Assembly: GCA_903897925.1 (NCBI GenBank)
Contig: CAIUDG010000111.1
Coordinates: 1-56,184 of the forward strand
From: an uncultured beta proteobacterium
Lineage (GTDB): Bacteria; Pseudomonadota; Gammaproteobacteria; Burkholderiales; Burkholderiaceae_C
Length of the DNA: 56,184 nt
Direction: 5' to 3'
The notes under the pieces were generated by a model, which was given only the letters and a program-made list of their open reading frames with translations, was not told the origin of the DNA and ran no database searches. Below, one piece after another: positions 8,652 through 16,443 of the stretch (position 1 is the stretch's first letter; each line of letters begins with the position of its first letter). Made by a program: the position numbers and the translations under genes.

Positions 8652-9380
8652 ATGATAATGAAACGATTCACGCGCCTCAAGGGCTTGGGCCGCTACGCCT
8701 GCTTAGGTGTTGCTGTGTTGAACCAGTTGGGTCGGGGCAGTAAGTTTCATAACGTTCAAAAAGGGCGTTCTGACTATTTGTTGCAACTGCTGGCTGACGC
8801 TAGTGTTAAGTGCCAACCTGCCTGCGTAAGACCATTTCTGTCGCGTGAGTATATTGCGCCAGTGATCGACCAACAGGTCCATATTTGTCCGGATTTCGCA
8901 CCAGAGATGATTCTGGTAGATTCATTTTCCGATCTCACGGACCAGGTTTTTCGCCACCGCGCCCAGGGCTGGAAATTTTGCTGTAACTATCAGGATCTCG
9001 CACACGGTCCAGACTTTGACGAAATTTTTGAAAGCCTGGGACTGCTCAATTTGGGCGAGCTCGAGGCCAATTACCGGCGCTTGCTAGGACTGATTGAGGC
9101 GCGCTGGCCAGGCACCCCAGTGGTCTATTTGCATTTTCCGGACGCGCTGGAACAGCGTGAAACTTTTTTGACGCGTGCCAAAATTATCCGTGAAGTGGTT
9201 GCCCGCTGTGCTGCTGACTGCCACAATTTCTATTCCTTTTCCGTGCCCGCTTCGGTGGTCAAACCCCCGGACGAGGTGGAGCCCGGACTAAAAGACTTTG
9301 CCTATCATTACAACATGGGCACGTATGCGGCCTTTGCGGACATGATTCGGACGAATCCGGTGCTTCGAAAGTTATTCTAA
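8652..9380 (+). CDS. Unrecognised protein in the glycan locus, possibly SGNH-hydrolase-like
   Basis: I do not recognise this 242-residue protein with confidence. It has no signal peptide or clear membrane segment. It contains a VDSFSDL element near residues 94-100, a beta-strand VVYLHFPD near 156-163, and a C-terminal FAYHYNMGTYAAFADMI. A late His followed by an alpha helix is loosely reminiscent of SGNH/GSCFA-type esterases or acetyltransferase partners, but the Ser block GDS is not visible. GAGG lies seven bases before ATG 8652; ATG 8658 is an alternative start. Its position between a CgeB-like transferase and a WavE protein implies a role in glycan assembly or decoration. Confidence 0.6.
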   Translation: MIMKRFTRLKGLGRYACLGVAVLNQLGRGSKFHNVQKGRSDYLLQLLADASVKCQPACVRPFLSREYIAPVIDQQVHICPDFAPEMILVDSFSDLTDQVFRHRAQGWKFCCNYQDLAHGPDFDEIFESLGLLNLGELEANYRRLLGLIEARWPGTPVVYLHFPDALEQRETFLTRAKIIREVVARCAADCHNFYSFSVPASVVKPPDEVEPGLKDFAYHYNMGTYAAFADMIRTNPVLRKLF

Positions 9381-9382
9381 AT

Positions 9383-10354
9383 ATGCGCCAATCTAACGCA
9401 TACGCTCAGCCAGTACGGACCTGCGCCGTGGTGCAGGGCAATATTCGGCGCGGTACCGCAGAGGTACTCCAGCACCTGCGTGCTCATTTTGATCTGGTCA
9501 TCCTTTCTACCTGGAGCGATGAAGCTGCAGATAAAATTCCTGTCGGAGACTGGGTCCTGGTACTAAGCGACAAGCCAGTTGTGGCAGGAGGGTCGCATCG
9601 CAACTACCAACGTTTGAACACGGCTGCCGGTTTGCGCCGTGCTGCCGAGCTTGGCGCCTCCCATGTCCTAAAGTGGCGCACCGATATGCTGCCCACGAAG
9701 CTTGATGTGGCGCAATTACTAGCTTGGTCGCAATTCGCGCCCCCAACGGGTTTGCCTGGGCGTGTAGTGACCTGTGCTTTTCGCAACCTGACTGTGAAGC
9801 AGGACTGGTTCTCTACCATCCCCGATTTGTTCGCCTTTGCTCCTCTGGCGCTAATGCAGTTGCTTTGGGGTGATGAATGCTTTGACTACGGGCTGGAACT
9901 GCATCTGCCGCCAGGTCTGGTGCGGGACTGTGGCACGGCCTGGATGGAACGGCCTGATGTACTAGGCCTGTACTGTGCTGAAGCAGAGTTGTATGCACTA
10001 TTCCGGCAGCGCTTGCAGACACAGTTGCAGCGCACGCTACAGCATCGTGATATTGCCAAACAATGTATGCGCTTGGTGGACCATAGATGGTTCGGTATCT
10101 GCTGGTTTGGCGATGCTGGATTTCGGCCGATTACACAGGCACTACAACACCCTTGGTGGACCGAAGCGCAATGGCGCTCTGGTGAGCCCATACGTGCCGA
10201 ATGGGGCTATCCCGACCGCGGTTGGAAGAAAAAATTTAGCGGGAAGTATTTGACACGCTGGGTGCAAAAAACGGAACTACGTATGCAGCAGACCTGGTAC
10301 GAAGACCATCTGGCAGCGCAGCTTGCGGCACCGCGCGTGCAGCAAAGAAGCTGA
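9383..10354 (+). CDS. WavE family lipopolysaccharide synthesis protein
   Basis: The 323-residue product has the WavE fold pattern. There is a start VVQGNIRRGTAEVL near residues 13-26, then LVILSTWSDEA, then NYQRLNTAAGL, then HVLKWRTDM with the Arg-Thr-Asp that probably coordinates the nucleotide sugar. WavE proteins were described in Vibrio cholerae LPS core/O-antigen synthesis and are treated as glycosyltransferases. The stop of the previous gene is three bases upstream. A 178-bp gap follows before msbA, with GC-rich hairpins. A second WavE-family gene (12406-13329) lies downstream, at low identity. The sugar transferred is unknown. Confidence 0.8.
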   Translation: MRQSNAYAQPVRTCAVVQGNIRRGTAEVLQHLRAHFDLVILSTWSDEAADKIPVGDWVLVLSDKPVVAGGSHRNYQRLNTAAGLRRAAELGASHVLKWRTDMLPTKLDVAQLLAWSQFAPPTGLPGRVVTCAFRNLTVKQDWFSTIPDLFAFAPLALMQLLWGDECFDYGLELHLPPGLVRDCGTAWMERPDVLGLYCAEAELYALFRQRLQTQLQRTLQHRDIAKQCMRLVDHRWFGICWFGDAGFRPITQALQHPWWTEAQWRSGEPIRAEWGYPDRGWKKKFSGKYLTRWVQKTELRMQQTWYEDHLAAQLAAPRVQQRS

Positions 10355-10532
10355 TTCGCGGTGTAGACGGTGAGCGTCGCGTGGCACCCGTACAGCCGCG
10401 GGTGCTGAGACGGGCTCAGGCGAAGTAGCTCTGCATAATTGTTCAATTATGTACAAATTCCTGTAACGCAACCGCGATTTGCTGAAAACATTAGCGGGTT
10501 TTGCACTATTCAAGTTCTGAATATAAGGGAAT
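10355..10532 (+). promoter_or_regulatory. Gap upstream of the first msbA, with hairpins and an 18-bp palindrome
   Basis: This 178-bp gap has a GC hairpin of 7 bp (10384-10390 with 10399-10405), then a weaker one (CTGAG/CTCAG). Neither is followed by a T tract, so neither is a standard intrinsic terminator. At 10434-10451 there is a perfect palindrome with 8-base arms CATAATTG and CAATTATG around TT, which could bind a dimeric regulator. AAGGGA at 10525-10530 is the ribosome site for the following ATG. No sigma-70 promoter stands out. This gap probably holds a promoter for msbA, but that is inferred. Confidence 0.4.
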
Positions 10533-12287
10533 ATGAACCCACATGTATCACGCAACGCCAGCAGTCGAAGTTTATATTTCAGATTGCTGTCATATATGCG
10601 CCCATACTGGAAAGTATTTGCGCTAGCCATTCTCGGAATGCTGGGAACCGCCGCTACCGAGCCGGTGTTTCCGGCAATCATGAAATATCTGCTTGACCGT
10701 AGTTTCAAGACCGAAGACCCACGTATGGTCTGGCTGGCACCGCTCGCCATCATCCTGCTGTTCATGCTGCGGGCAATATTTTCAATCGCCACCAACTACT
10801 TGATGGCTTGGCTGTCCACCCGCCTGATTACCGACATACGCATGGAAATGTTTTCCAAAGTACTTTTGCTGCCAACCCAGCACTTTCACGATCAGTCCGC
10901 TGGCCGCATCACTTCGAAACTGATGTACGAAGTGGGCAACATTAGTGAAGCCGCAACCTATGTTCTGGTAACTGCGTTGCGGGAGTCGTTTACTGCCATC
11001 GCCTTGCTGTCCTATCTGGTGTATCTGGACTGGAAGCTGACACTTATCACGCTGGTAGTAGGTCCACTAATCGCCTTGGTGGTGAAAGGCTTCAGTCGAC
11101 GCATGCGCATGGCCAGTCGCATGTCCTACGAGGCATTCCATCAGCTAGTGCACATCATTGAGGAAACTGCAAATGCGCACAAAGTGATCAAAATATTTGG
11201 CGGCGAAGTACGTCAGACCCAGCGCTTTCGTGATGAGTTGAATAAGTTTCGGCGAGCCCAACTGCGCGAGGCTGTGCCAGCGGCTGCGATCACACCAGTA
11301 ACCCATCTGGCAGCCTCGCTGGCAGTTGCCATTATCACGTTCATGGCATTGGGCAAAGCCACTGGTGACGCAAGTGCCTCGGTTGGCGGCTTTGTGTCCT
11401 TTATTACTTCGATGCTGATGCTAATTGCTCCAGTTAAGCAACTCACCACCATCAATGCTACGCTTCAGCGCGGTTTGGCTGCGGCCGAAGGTGTCTTCGG
11501 CATGCTGGACAGCGCTGTAGAACTTGATCAGGGAACCCGGCAACTTGGCCGGGCAAGGGGCCACATCGAATTCGAACAGGTGTGTTTCAGCTATCCGGGC
11601 GCAGAACGTCAGGCACTGAGTGGTATTGGCTTCACCATCGCGGCTGGGCAAAGGATTGCCCTTGTCGGTGCCTCTGGCGGTGGGAAAACTACTGTAAGTG
11701 CTTTACTGCCCCGATTCTATTCTCCGACTGCAGGTCAGATACGCATCGATGGCATAGATATCGCCGAATTGACGCTGTCGAGCCTGCGTACCAATATCGC
11801 GCTGGTAAGCCAGGATATTGTTCTTTTCAACGATACCGTGGCAGCAAACATTGCCTTTGGCAGCCAGGTGCCTTGCAGCCAAGAGGAAATTGTGGCAGCG
11901 GCGCAGGCGGCCAATGCATGGGAGTTTATCGAGAACCTGCCGCAGGGGCTGAATACGCATATTGGCGAGAACGGTGCCAAGCTGTCCGGTGGTCAGCGCC
12001 AGCGTATTGCCATAGCGCGGGCCGTGTTGAAGAACGCTCCCATATTAATTCTGGATGAAGCCACCTCGGCGTTGGACACTGAATCCGAACGACTTGTTCA
12101 GTCGGCCTTGCTGCGTTTAATGCACCATCGAACCACACTGGTCATTGCGCACCGCCTGAGCACTATATCGGACGCGGACCGGATTCTTGTGTTGCAGCGA
12201 GGGCAGATTGTTGAAAGTGGCACGCACCAAGAACTCTTGCGTCATCCTAGTGGCTATTACGCCAACCTGATTAATGCACAGACCTAA
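10533..12287 (+). CDS. msbA: MsbA-type lipid A / core export ABC transporter (copy 1)
   Basis: The 584-residue protein is a fused half-transporter of the MsbA type. MsbA flips lipid A-core across the inner membrane at the cost of ATP. Five to six transmembrane helices lie within about residues 25-300. The ATPase has Walker A GASGGGKTT near 380-388, signature LSGGQRQRIAIARA near 487-500 and Walker B ILILDEATSALD near 507-518. It starts at ATG 10533 with AAGGGA upstream. A second, closely similar copy is on the opposite strand at 18053-19804. Two MsbA-like proteins in one locus are unusual, since one normally suffices. This copy lacks the C run found in the other. The two may have different glycan cargo, but the sequence alone cannot tell. 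Confidence 0.9.
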   Translation: MNPHVSRNASSRSLYFRLLSYMRPYWKVFALAILGMLGTAATEPVFPAIMKYLLDRSFKTEDPRMVWLAPLAIILLFMLRAIFSIATNYLMAWLSTRLITDIRMEMFSKVLLLPTQHFHDQSAGRITSKLMYEVGNISEAATYVLVTALRESFTAIALLSYLVYLDWKLTLITLVVGPLIALVVKGFSRRMRMASRMSYEAFHQLVHIIEETANAHKVIKIFGGEVRQTQRFRDELNKFRRAQLREAVPAAAITPVTHLAASLAVAIITFMALGKATGDASASVGGFVSFITSMLMLIAPVKQLTTINATLQRGLAAAEGVFGMLDSAVELDQGTRQLGRARGHIEFEQVCFSYPGAERQALSGIGFTIAAGQRIALVGASGGGKTTVSALLPRFYSPTAGQIRIDGIDIAELTLSSLRTNIALVSQDIVLFNDTVAANIAFGSQVPCSQEEIVAAAQAANAWEFIENLPQGLNTHIGENGAKLSGGQRQRIAIARAVLKNAPILILDEATSALDTESERLVQSALLRLMHHRTTLVIAHRLSTISDADRILVLQRGQIVESGTHQELLRHPSGYYANLINAQT

Positions 12288-12405
12288 CTATCCATCCAAT
12301 AACTTGAGTTTTCTTTGGATTGGTTATCGGTGAGCAGTTCAACTTGTTGTAACTAAAGCAATACGAGATCTTCGGTCCGCCACCCAGAAACACTGAGCAG
12401 ATAAC
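12288..12405. other. 118-bp intergenic gap between msbA copy 1 and the second wavE gene
   Basis: The gap is AT-rich compared with the flanks. I see no clear terminator or promoter; only weak, imperfect inverted repeats around the CCAAT/ATTGG words near 12294-12325. Nothing further can be supported. Confidence 0.4.
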
Positions 12406-13329
12406 ATGAAAAACTTGTCCTTCGTCGTTCAAGGAAAAATCCAGCCAAATACAAAAAATTGCCTGTTGTCGATTCGACAGTTTTATCCGGCGTCCTGCGT
12501 CATTCTTTCCACTTGGGAATGTGATGTGGTTGAAGGATTGAGCTACGACACCTTGGTACGTAGTAAAGATCCTGGAGCTGTGGAGTTTGCACCAGGTTTT
12601 TTTTACAACCTAAATCGGCAAATTATTTCTAGCGCGGCGGGATTGAATAAGGTGGGGACAGATCTTGCAGTTAAGATGCGCACTGATACGCAGATCATTG
12701 ATCGAAAATTGGAAAAGATTGCATCATCTCAACCTTTTGGACATTTCTTTGAGCACAGGATTGCCGCCCTGGATCTGTTTTTTAGAGACCCCCGCGCATA
12801 TCCCTTGCTATTCCACATTGGTGACATCTTTCATTGTGGAAAGACCTCCGATCTATTGAATCTCTGGACCATTCCATTGGCACCCGAACCAGAGACATCA
12901 ATGTGGTCGGCACGGCGTTTCGATATTCTGAATGATCGAAAAAGCTATCTGCCGAGATATGCTCCTGAGCAGTATATATTTATCGCATTTTTAAATAAGC
13001 TGGGCTACTCAGTGTCCCTTGATTATTGGTGCCAGACTACCGAAGAAGATGCAATATTTTCTGAACAAGCCATTGCCAGGAATTTTTCTATTTACACCAT
13101 GGAAGAATTGGGACTACACGTACCGTCTCGACTTGCGATTCACGGTGACGCGGCTTCAATTTACACAGCCAGTTTTCTGTCATCAGTAGCAAGCAAAGGC
13201 GTTCAAATCCAAGAAATAAAAAACTACGTGCGTAGCCGCCGTTTGCGATTATTGCGCAAATTTCTTAAAAGCCCAACGGATTGGCGTAGGGCGATGGAAT
13301 ATTGGTGGGTAACTAGGCGCCTGCGTTGA
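12406..13329 (+). CDS. WavE family protein, second copy
   Basis: This 307-residue protein shares the WavE pattern with the one at 9383, and matches the family better. The key elements are VVQGKIQPNTKNC near residues 7-19, VILSTWE near 32-38, LNRQIISSAAGLNKV near 67-81, LAVKMRTDTQI near 85-95 and FHIGDIFHCGK near 137-147. G+C is low: line 12421 counts to 24/60 (40%) and line 12781 to 28/60 (47%). This is far below the housekeeping genes and suggests transfer. It is the last gene of the plus-strand block and ends eight bases from the convergent minus-strand operon, without an obvious terminator. A T8 tract is at 12597-12604. Donor sugar is unknown. Confidence 0.85.
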   Translation: MKNLSFVVQGKIQPNTKNCLLSIRQFYPASCVILSTWECDVVEGLSYDTLVRSKDPGAVEFAPGFFYNLNRQIISSAAGLNKVGTDLAVKMRTDTQIIDRKLEKIASSQPFGHFFEHRIAALDLFFRDPRAYPLLFHIGDIFHCGKTSDLLNLWTIPLAPEPETSMWSARRFDILNDRKSYLPRYAPEQYIFIAFLNKLGYSVSLDYWCQTTEEDAIFSEQAIARNFSIYTMEELGLHVPSRLAIHGDAASIYTASFLSSVASKGVQIQEIKNYVRSRRLRLLRKFLKSPTDWRRAMEYWWVTRRLR

Positions 13330-13337
13330 ATGCAACA

Positions 13338-14066
13338 TCAGCGAATTAGTTGTAAGTAGGACTGCAAATCTTCAGGTGTACCAATACCATGCATGGCTGA
13401 CAGTGCGATATTGAAAATTCCAATGCGGCGCCCTTCCTGAATTGCATAGTTGTAGCTGGGGCAGCTATAGTACTCGTTATTAACTCGGTCACGTCGTACG
13501 AACATGTCAATGCAAGCGTTCACAAAGTCTTGGCCTTGGGTATAGTAATAGATACCTACGGTGGCGAATTCGGAAATAGCCTTTTTTTCCTTTACTTCGA
13601 TCACTAGTTGACCCTCGTTCAGGCGCGCGAAGGACCATTTTGGATCGCGCTTTTCATCGATAAAAGTTAGGATGGATCCGTCTAAATGGCGCGCGCTGCA
13701 GTCATTGATAAAATCGGCGATGCGCATGTCAACGATCTGGTCTGAATTCGCTATCAATAGCGGGGTAGCCGTGTTGATATATTTGCGTGCATAGAGCACC
13801 GTGCAGGCGGTGCCTTCGGTGAGCGCGTCGATCGCTATGAAGATGGCGTTGAACTGACTTTCAATCTGACGCACCAGCTCTGCTTCTGCTTCCATGTGCT
13901 CTTTTCTGGCAATCAGGATATAGCGCGCTTGCGGGTAGGCCAAATTTTCCAACACACGCACAATCATCGGCTTCCCATTGACGTCAATAAAAGGCTTGGG
14001 CTTGCTGTAGCCGGCCTGGCTGAATCGACTACCGGCACCTGCCATTGGGATAACAATATTGATCAT
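13338..14066 (-). CDS. Nucleotidyltransferase of the sugar-phosphate NTP-transferase family (A)
   Basis: The 242-residue protein has the N-terminal nucleotide-binding loop PMAGAGSRF at residues 7-15, with the conserved Arg, followed by PKPFIDVNGKPMI. The middle part has the acidic metal site IANSDQI near 124-130. The family joins a phosphorylated substrate (sugar-1-phosphate or polyol phosphate) to an NTP, releasing pyrophosphate. It is the last gene of the nine-gene minus-strand operon; its ATG overlaps the cupin stop by ATGA (14066-14063). A second family member is two genes upstream (14415-15158). The substrate and the nucleotide cannot be read from the sequence. Confidence 0.85.
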   Translation of the reverse strand: MINIVIPMAGAGSRFSQAGYSKPKPFIDVNGKPMIVRVLENLAYPQARYILIARKEHMEAEAELVRQIESQFNAIFIAIDALTEGTACTVLYARKYINTATPLLIANSDQIVDMRIADFINDCSARHLDGSILTFIDEKRDPKWSFARLNEGQLVIEVKEKKAISEFATVGIYYYTQGQDFVNACIDMFVRRDRVNNEYYSCPSYNYAIQEGRRIGIFNIALSAMHGIGTPEDLQSYLQLIR

Positions 14067-14392
14067 TCAGGTGCTCCAAGGTATTTGTCGTTGCTAGCGC
14101 CGGGAAACTTCACCACTGTGGTGACCGTATCTTCCAGGACTTCAAAATCGGTGGCTTCGTTGGCTTCAATCATGATAATGTCGCCCTTGCTGAATTCCTG
14201 CCCGTTCATGCGCACACGGCCGCTGCTGATAACCGTGATTTCCGTGGCCATCTTGTGATGGTGTAGGGCTTCGTAGGCCCCTTTGGAATATTCCTTGACG
14301 GCAACTTCCACTGCGTTGGTAGCAATCAGTGTTGGCGAAAAATTACCAACAAACCAACCTTTGACCATGTCTTCGAGGCGTGCTTTCTTCAT
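14063..14392 (-). CDS. Small cupin-domain protein
   Basis: This is a 109-residue single-domain cupin if it starts at ATG 14392 (MKKARLED); the open frame extends to 14431 but would then overlap the stop of the gene before it (TGA at 14417-14415). An AAAGG lies about a dozen bases upstream of 14392. The metal site is visible as HHHKMATE near residues 43-50, and the second cupin motif is GRVRMNGQEF. Cupins of this size often act as epimerases, isomerases or small-molecule sensors. It lies between two nucleotidyltransferases, so it may act on their substrate or product. I cannot say which. Stop and next start overlap as ATGA. Confidence 0.8.
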   Translation of the reverse strand: MKKARLEDMVKGWFVGNFSPTLIATNAVEVAVKEYSKGAYEALHHHKMATEITVISSGRVRMNGQEFSKGDIIMIEANEATDFEVLEDTVTTVVKFPGASNDKYLGAPE

Positions 14393-14414
14393 GATGGGTA
14401 GTGCCTTTGGTAGT

Positions 14415-15158
14415 TCAAAGTTGCGGACCAAGGTGCCGCAACGAGGCCTCGAATTCTTGAATTTTTTGTGGTGTGTAGAAGGTGTGGTATTTTTCGCGAT
14501 CGATGGGACTGGTGCGTATTCTTTTACCCTTCAGAATCATTTCATTGAGAGTTGGTGCAATGTAATAGCTGCCATTGATACTGCAGTCCTTTTCGATCGA
14601 TCGCATGGCACTTTCGACAAAATCATGTCCGTGACGGAAGTAGTAAAGGCCAGCAATTGCATGGCGACTAATAGGACGCTTCTCCGCGGTCTCAACTACC
14701 TCCTGTGTAGAATTGACCCGCACGTAAGACCAGCGTGGGTGCACCGATTCAAAGGTAACCACGCCAGCATCGGCATCGCGCAGGGGGGCCAGCAATTGCG
14801 CCACTGGTTCATGAAATACCTGATCAGCGTTGGCAATCAGCAAAGGATTTTGGTTGTCAATATGGTCAATCGCCATGAGGGCACTGCAGACAGCCCCGCG
14901 CGTATCATTTTCCAGACGGACAATTTTGCAAGCGTGGTTGGTCAGGATGTTGAGCGTGCTGTCAAGATGGAACTTGCGGCAATCGGCACTATTGAGCACA
15001 AAGATAAATTGCACCTGATCTGAAGCGGCGCTCAGATTTTGGATGACATGTTCAATGATTGTCTGTTGGCCGATTTCTATAAGTGGCTTGGGGAATGGGT
15101 ATTCGCCTTCGGGGAAATACAGACCTTTACCCGCCATTGGAATCAGTATATTGATCAT
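14415..15158 (-). CDS. Nucleotidyltransferase of the NTP-transferase family (B), altered loop
   Basis: The 247-residue protein is a paralogue of the gene at 13338: both start with MINI-(V/L)-IPMAG. Its loop reads PMAGKGLYF, so the Arg of the usual G-x-G-x-R signature is replaced by Tyr. PKPLIEIGQQTIIEHV follows, and the acidic site is IANADQV near 112-118. It may use a different nucleotide or have lost activity. ATG 15158 overlaps the HAD stop as ATGA (15158-15155). The gap to the cupin start is 22 bases. A role in activating a phosphorylated small molecule is inferred from family and context. Confidence 0.82.
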   Translation of the reverse strand: MINILIPMAGKGLYFPEGEYPFPKPLIEIGQQTIIEHVIQNLSAASDQVQFIFVLNSADCRKFHLDSTLNILTNHACKIVRLENDTRGAVCSALMAIDHIDNQNPLLIANADQVFHEPVAQLLAPLRDADAGVVTFESVHPRWSYVRVNSTQEVVETAEKRPISRHAIAGLYYFRHGHDFVESAMRSIEKDCSINGSYYIAPTLNEMILKGKRIRTSPIDREKYHTFYTPQKIQEFEASLRHLGPQL

Positions 15159-15790
15159 GCAGTGCTACCTTCTATCATGTGGATCTGTGCAATGATATTT
15201 TGGTAATTGACATCTTCCACTTCATTGACTTCCATCACCCAAGCACCGCTGGCACGGGCTGCCTGGATGCCGCGTTCATTGTCTTCGACAATGAGGCAGT
15301 CATTCGGTGTCAGACCCAGCGTTTGAATGGCTTTGGCGTAAATCTCCGGATCGGGTTTGCCGATCTTGACGTCCTGGTTGGACAGGTAAAACTCCAAATA
15401 GTCCATGAGTGCAGACTGCTCCATCATGAGCTGCACCGTCTGCCGGATTGAGTTGGATGCTACCGCTAGTTGATAGCCTTCTTGCTTGAGACGTGACAAG
15501 GCGTACTCGTGATAGAAACGCGGCTTACATTTCGCGTAAATAATTTCGGTGGTGTATTGCTGCTTCATATTGTTAATGAAGTTGTGCAGACGCTCCGGCA
15601 AGCCTCGCTCGGTACTGAGCATTTCAAGCTTCTTTTTTGTTGGCAGCCCATCATAGGTAACCAGGTGGTCATACCGGCTGATTTCCATACCGAACAGGCC
15701 TAGTGCCTTGTTTAGGGCTTCGTAGTGCCAATCTTTGGCTTCAATAAGCACGCCGTCCATATCGAATATGACAGCCTTGATTTTAGTCAT
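15155..15790 (-). CDS. HAD superfamily phosphatase
   Basis: A 211-residue HAD hydrolase starts at ATG 15790; the frame runs to 15829, but 15790 has GGGAG eight bases upstream and overlaps the GDPD stop as ATGA (15790-15787). Motif I is DMDGV at residues 10-14, with the nucleophile Asp 10 and the acid-base Asp 12. A Ser/Thr motif II (VASNS) and a Lys/Asp C-terminal motif (VEDNERG) follow. An alpha-helical cap lies between motif I and II. It probably removes a phosphate from a small phosphorylated metabolite, such as a polyol or sugar phosphate. In this operon it may act before or after nucleotidyl transfer. Substrate unknown. Confidence 0.9.
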   Translation of the reverse strand: MTKIKAVIFDMDGVLIEAKDWHYEALNKALGLFGMEISRYDHLVTYDGLPTKKKLEMLSTERGLPERLHNFINNMKQQYTTEIIYAKCKPRFYHEYALSRLKQEGYQLAVASNSIRQTVQLMMEQSALMDYLEFYLSNQDVKIGKPDPEIYAKAIQTLGLTPNDCLIVEDNERGIQAARASGAWVMEVNEVEDVNYQNIIAQIHMIEGSTA

Positions 15791-16416
15791 AGGAAAAACT
15801 CCCGTGCTTGTTCTGGGTAATCGGTACAAAGCATAAGTTGATCATTACCTATTTGTTGCTCCAGTTTTTTGTAGTGCATCCACTCGTCTAGGTATTTTCG
15901 TCGGTGCAAGTCAGGTGAAACAATGCATAACTGTTTGCCGATGCGCAAGTGGGCAATGACTATTTCATCGTTGATCCAGTGACTGTGAAATTCGTCCAGC
16001 CAAACGCCTTGGGCCAGTGAATAAAAGGCAGGCGTGATCTCATATTCACTTTGCCGCGTGAACGCGCGCAGAGGAAATTTTGCATAGGCCAAACCGTCTG
16101 GAACGGCCATGTCGAAGACAAAATAGTTGCTAACCTGGTAGGTAGTCAGCAGTTGATGAAGAGGTTGTTGCAACCCATCTGCCTTGATATTGAGGGCCAG
16201 CGGCAGTGGCTTGTCGTAATGCTTGTAAATATCCAGAAAATCTTCTATTGGCAGCGCCTTGTGGTCTGCCATGTCATGCGAGATCACCAGCCGGCTATTG
16301 CGATCCCGGATATCCGTTTCAGTACCAAAATTGAGGGCGAAGCTGCGTTCGAAGGCGATCCGGCTATTTTTTTCGACCGGGTCTTTCCAATAACCTCTGT
16401 GCGATAGAACAATCAA
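15787..16416 (-). CDS. Glycerophosphodiester phosphodiesterase-like protein
   Basis: The 209-residue protein has a GDPD/PI-PLC-type TIM barrel start: SHRG at residues 5-8, the acidic pair E33 and D35 in TETDIRD, and SHD at 46-48. Those are the family's catalytic His, metal-binding Glu/Asp and second His. It is short, with a reduced C-terminal half. The start is TTG 16416 with GAGG (16423-16426) six bases upstream; no better ATG fits. GDPDs split glycerophosphodiesters to glycerol-3-phosphate and an alcohol. In this operon it could release the phospho-polyol that the nucleotidyltransferases activate, or edit the finished glycan. Function is inferred. Confidence 0.8.
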   Translation of the reverse strand: MIVLSHRGYWKDPVEKNSRIAFERSFALNFGTETDIRDRNSRLVISHDMADHKALPIEDFLDIYKHYDKPLPLALNIKADGLQQPLHQLLTTYQVSNYFVFDMAVPDGLAYAKFPLRAFTRQSEYEITPAFYSLAQGVWLDEFHSHWINDEIVIAHLRIGKQLCIVSPDLHRRKYLDEWMHYKKLEQQIGNDQLMLCTDYPEQAREFFL

Positions 16417-16422
16417 ATTAGA

Positions 16423-16426
16423 CCTC
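16423..16426 (-). promoter_or_regulatory. Ribosome-binding site deciding the TTG start of the GDPD-like gene
   Basis: GAGG on the minus strand lies six bases before TTG 16416, the only plausible start for the next reading frame. Confidence 0.55.
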
Positions 16427-16443
16427 GTGATTTGAAATACGTG

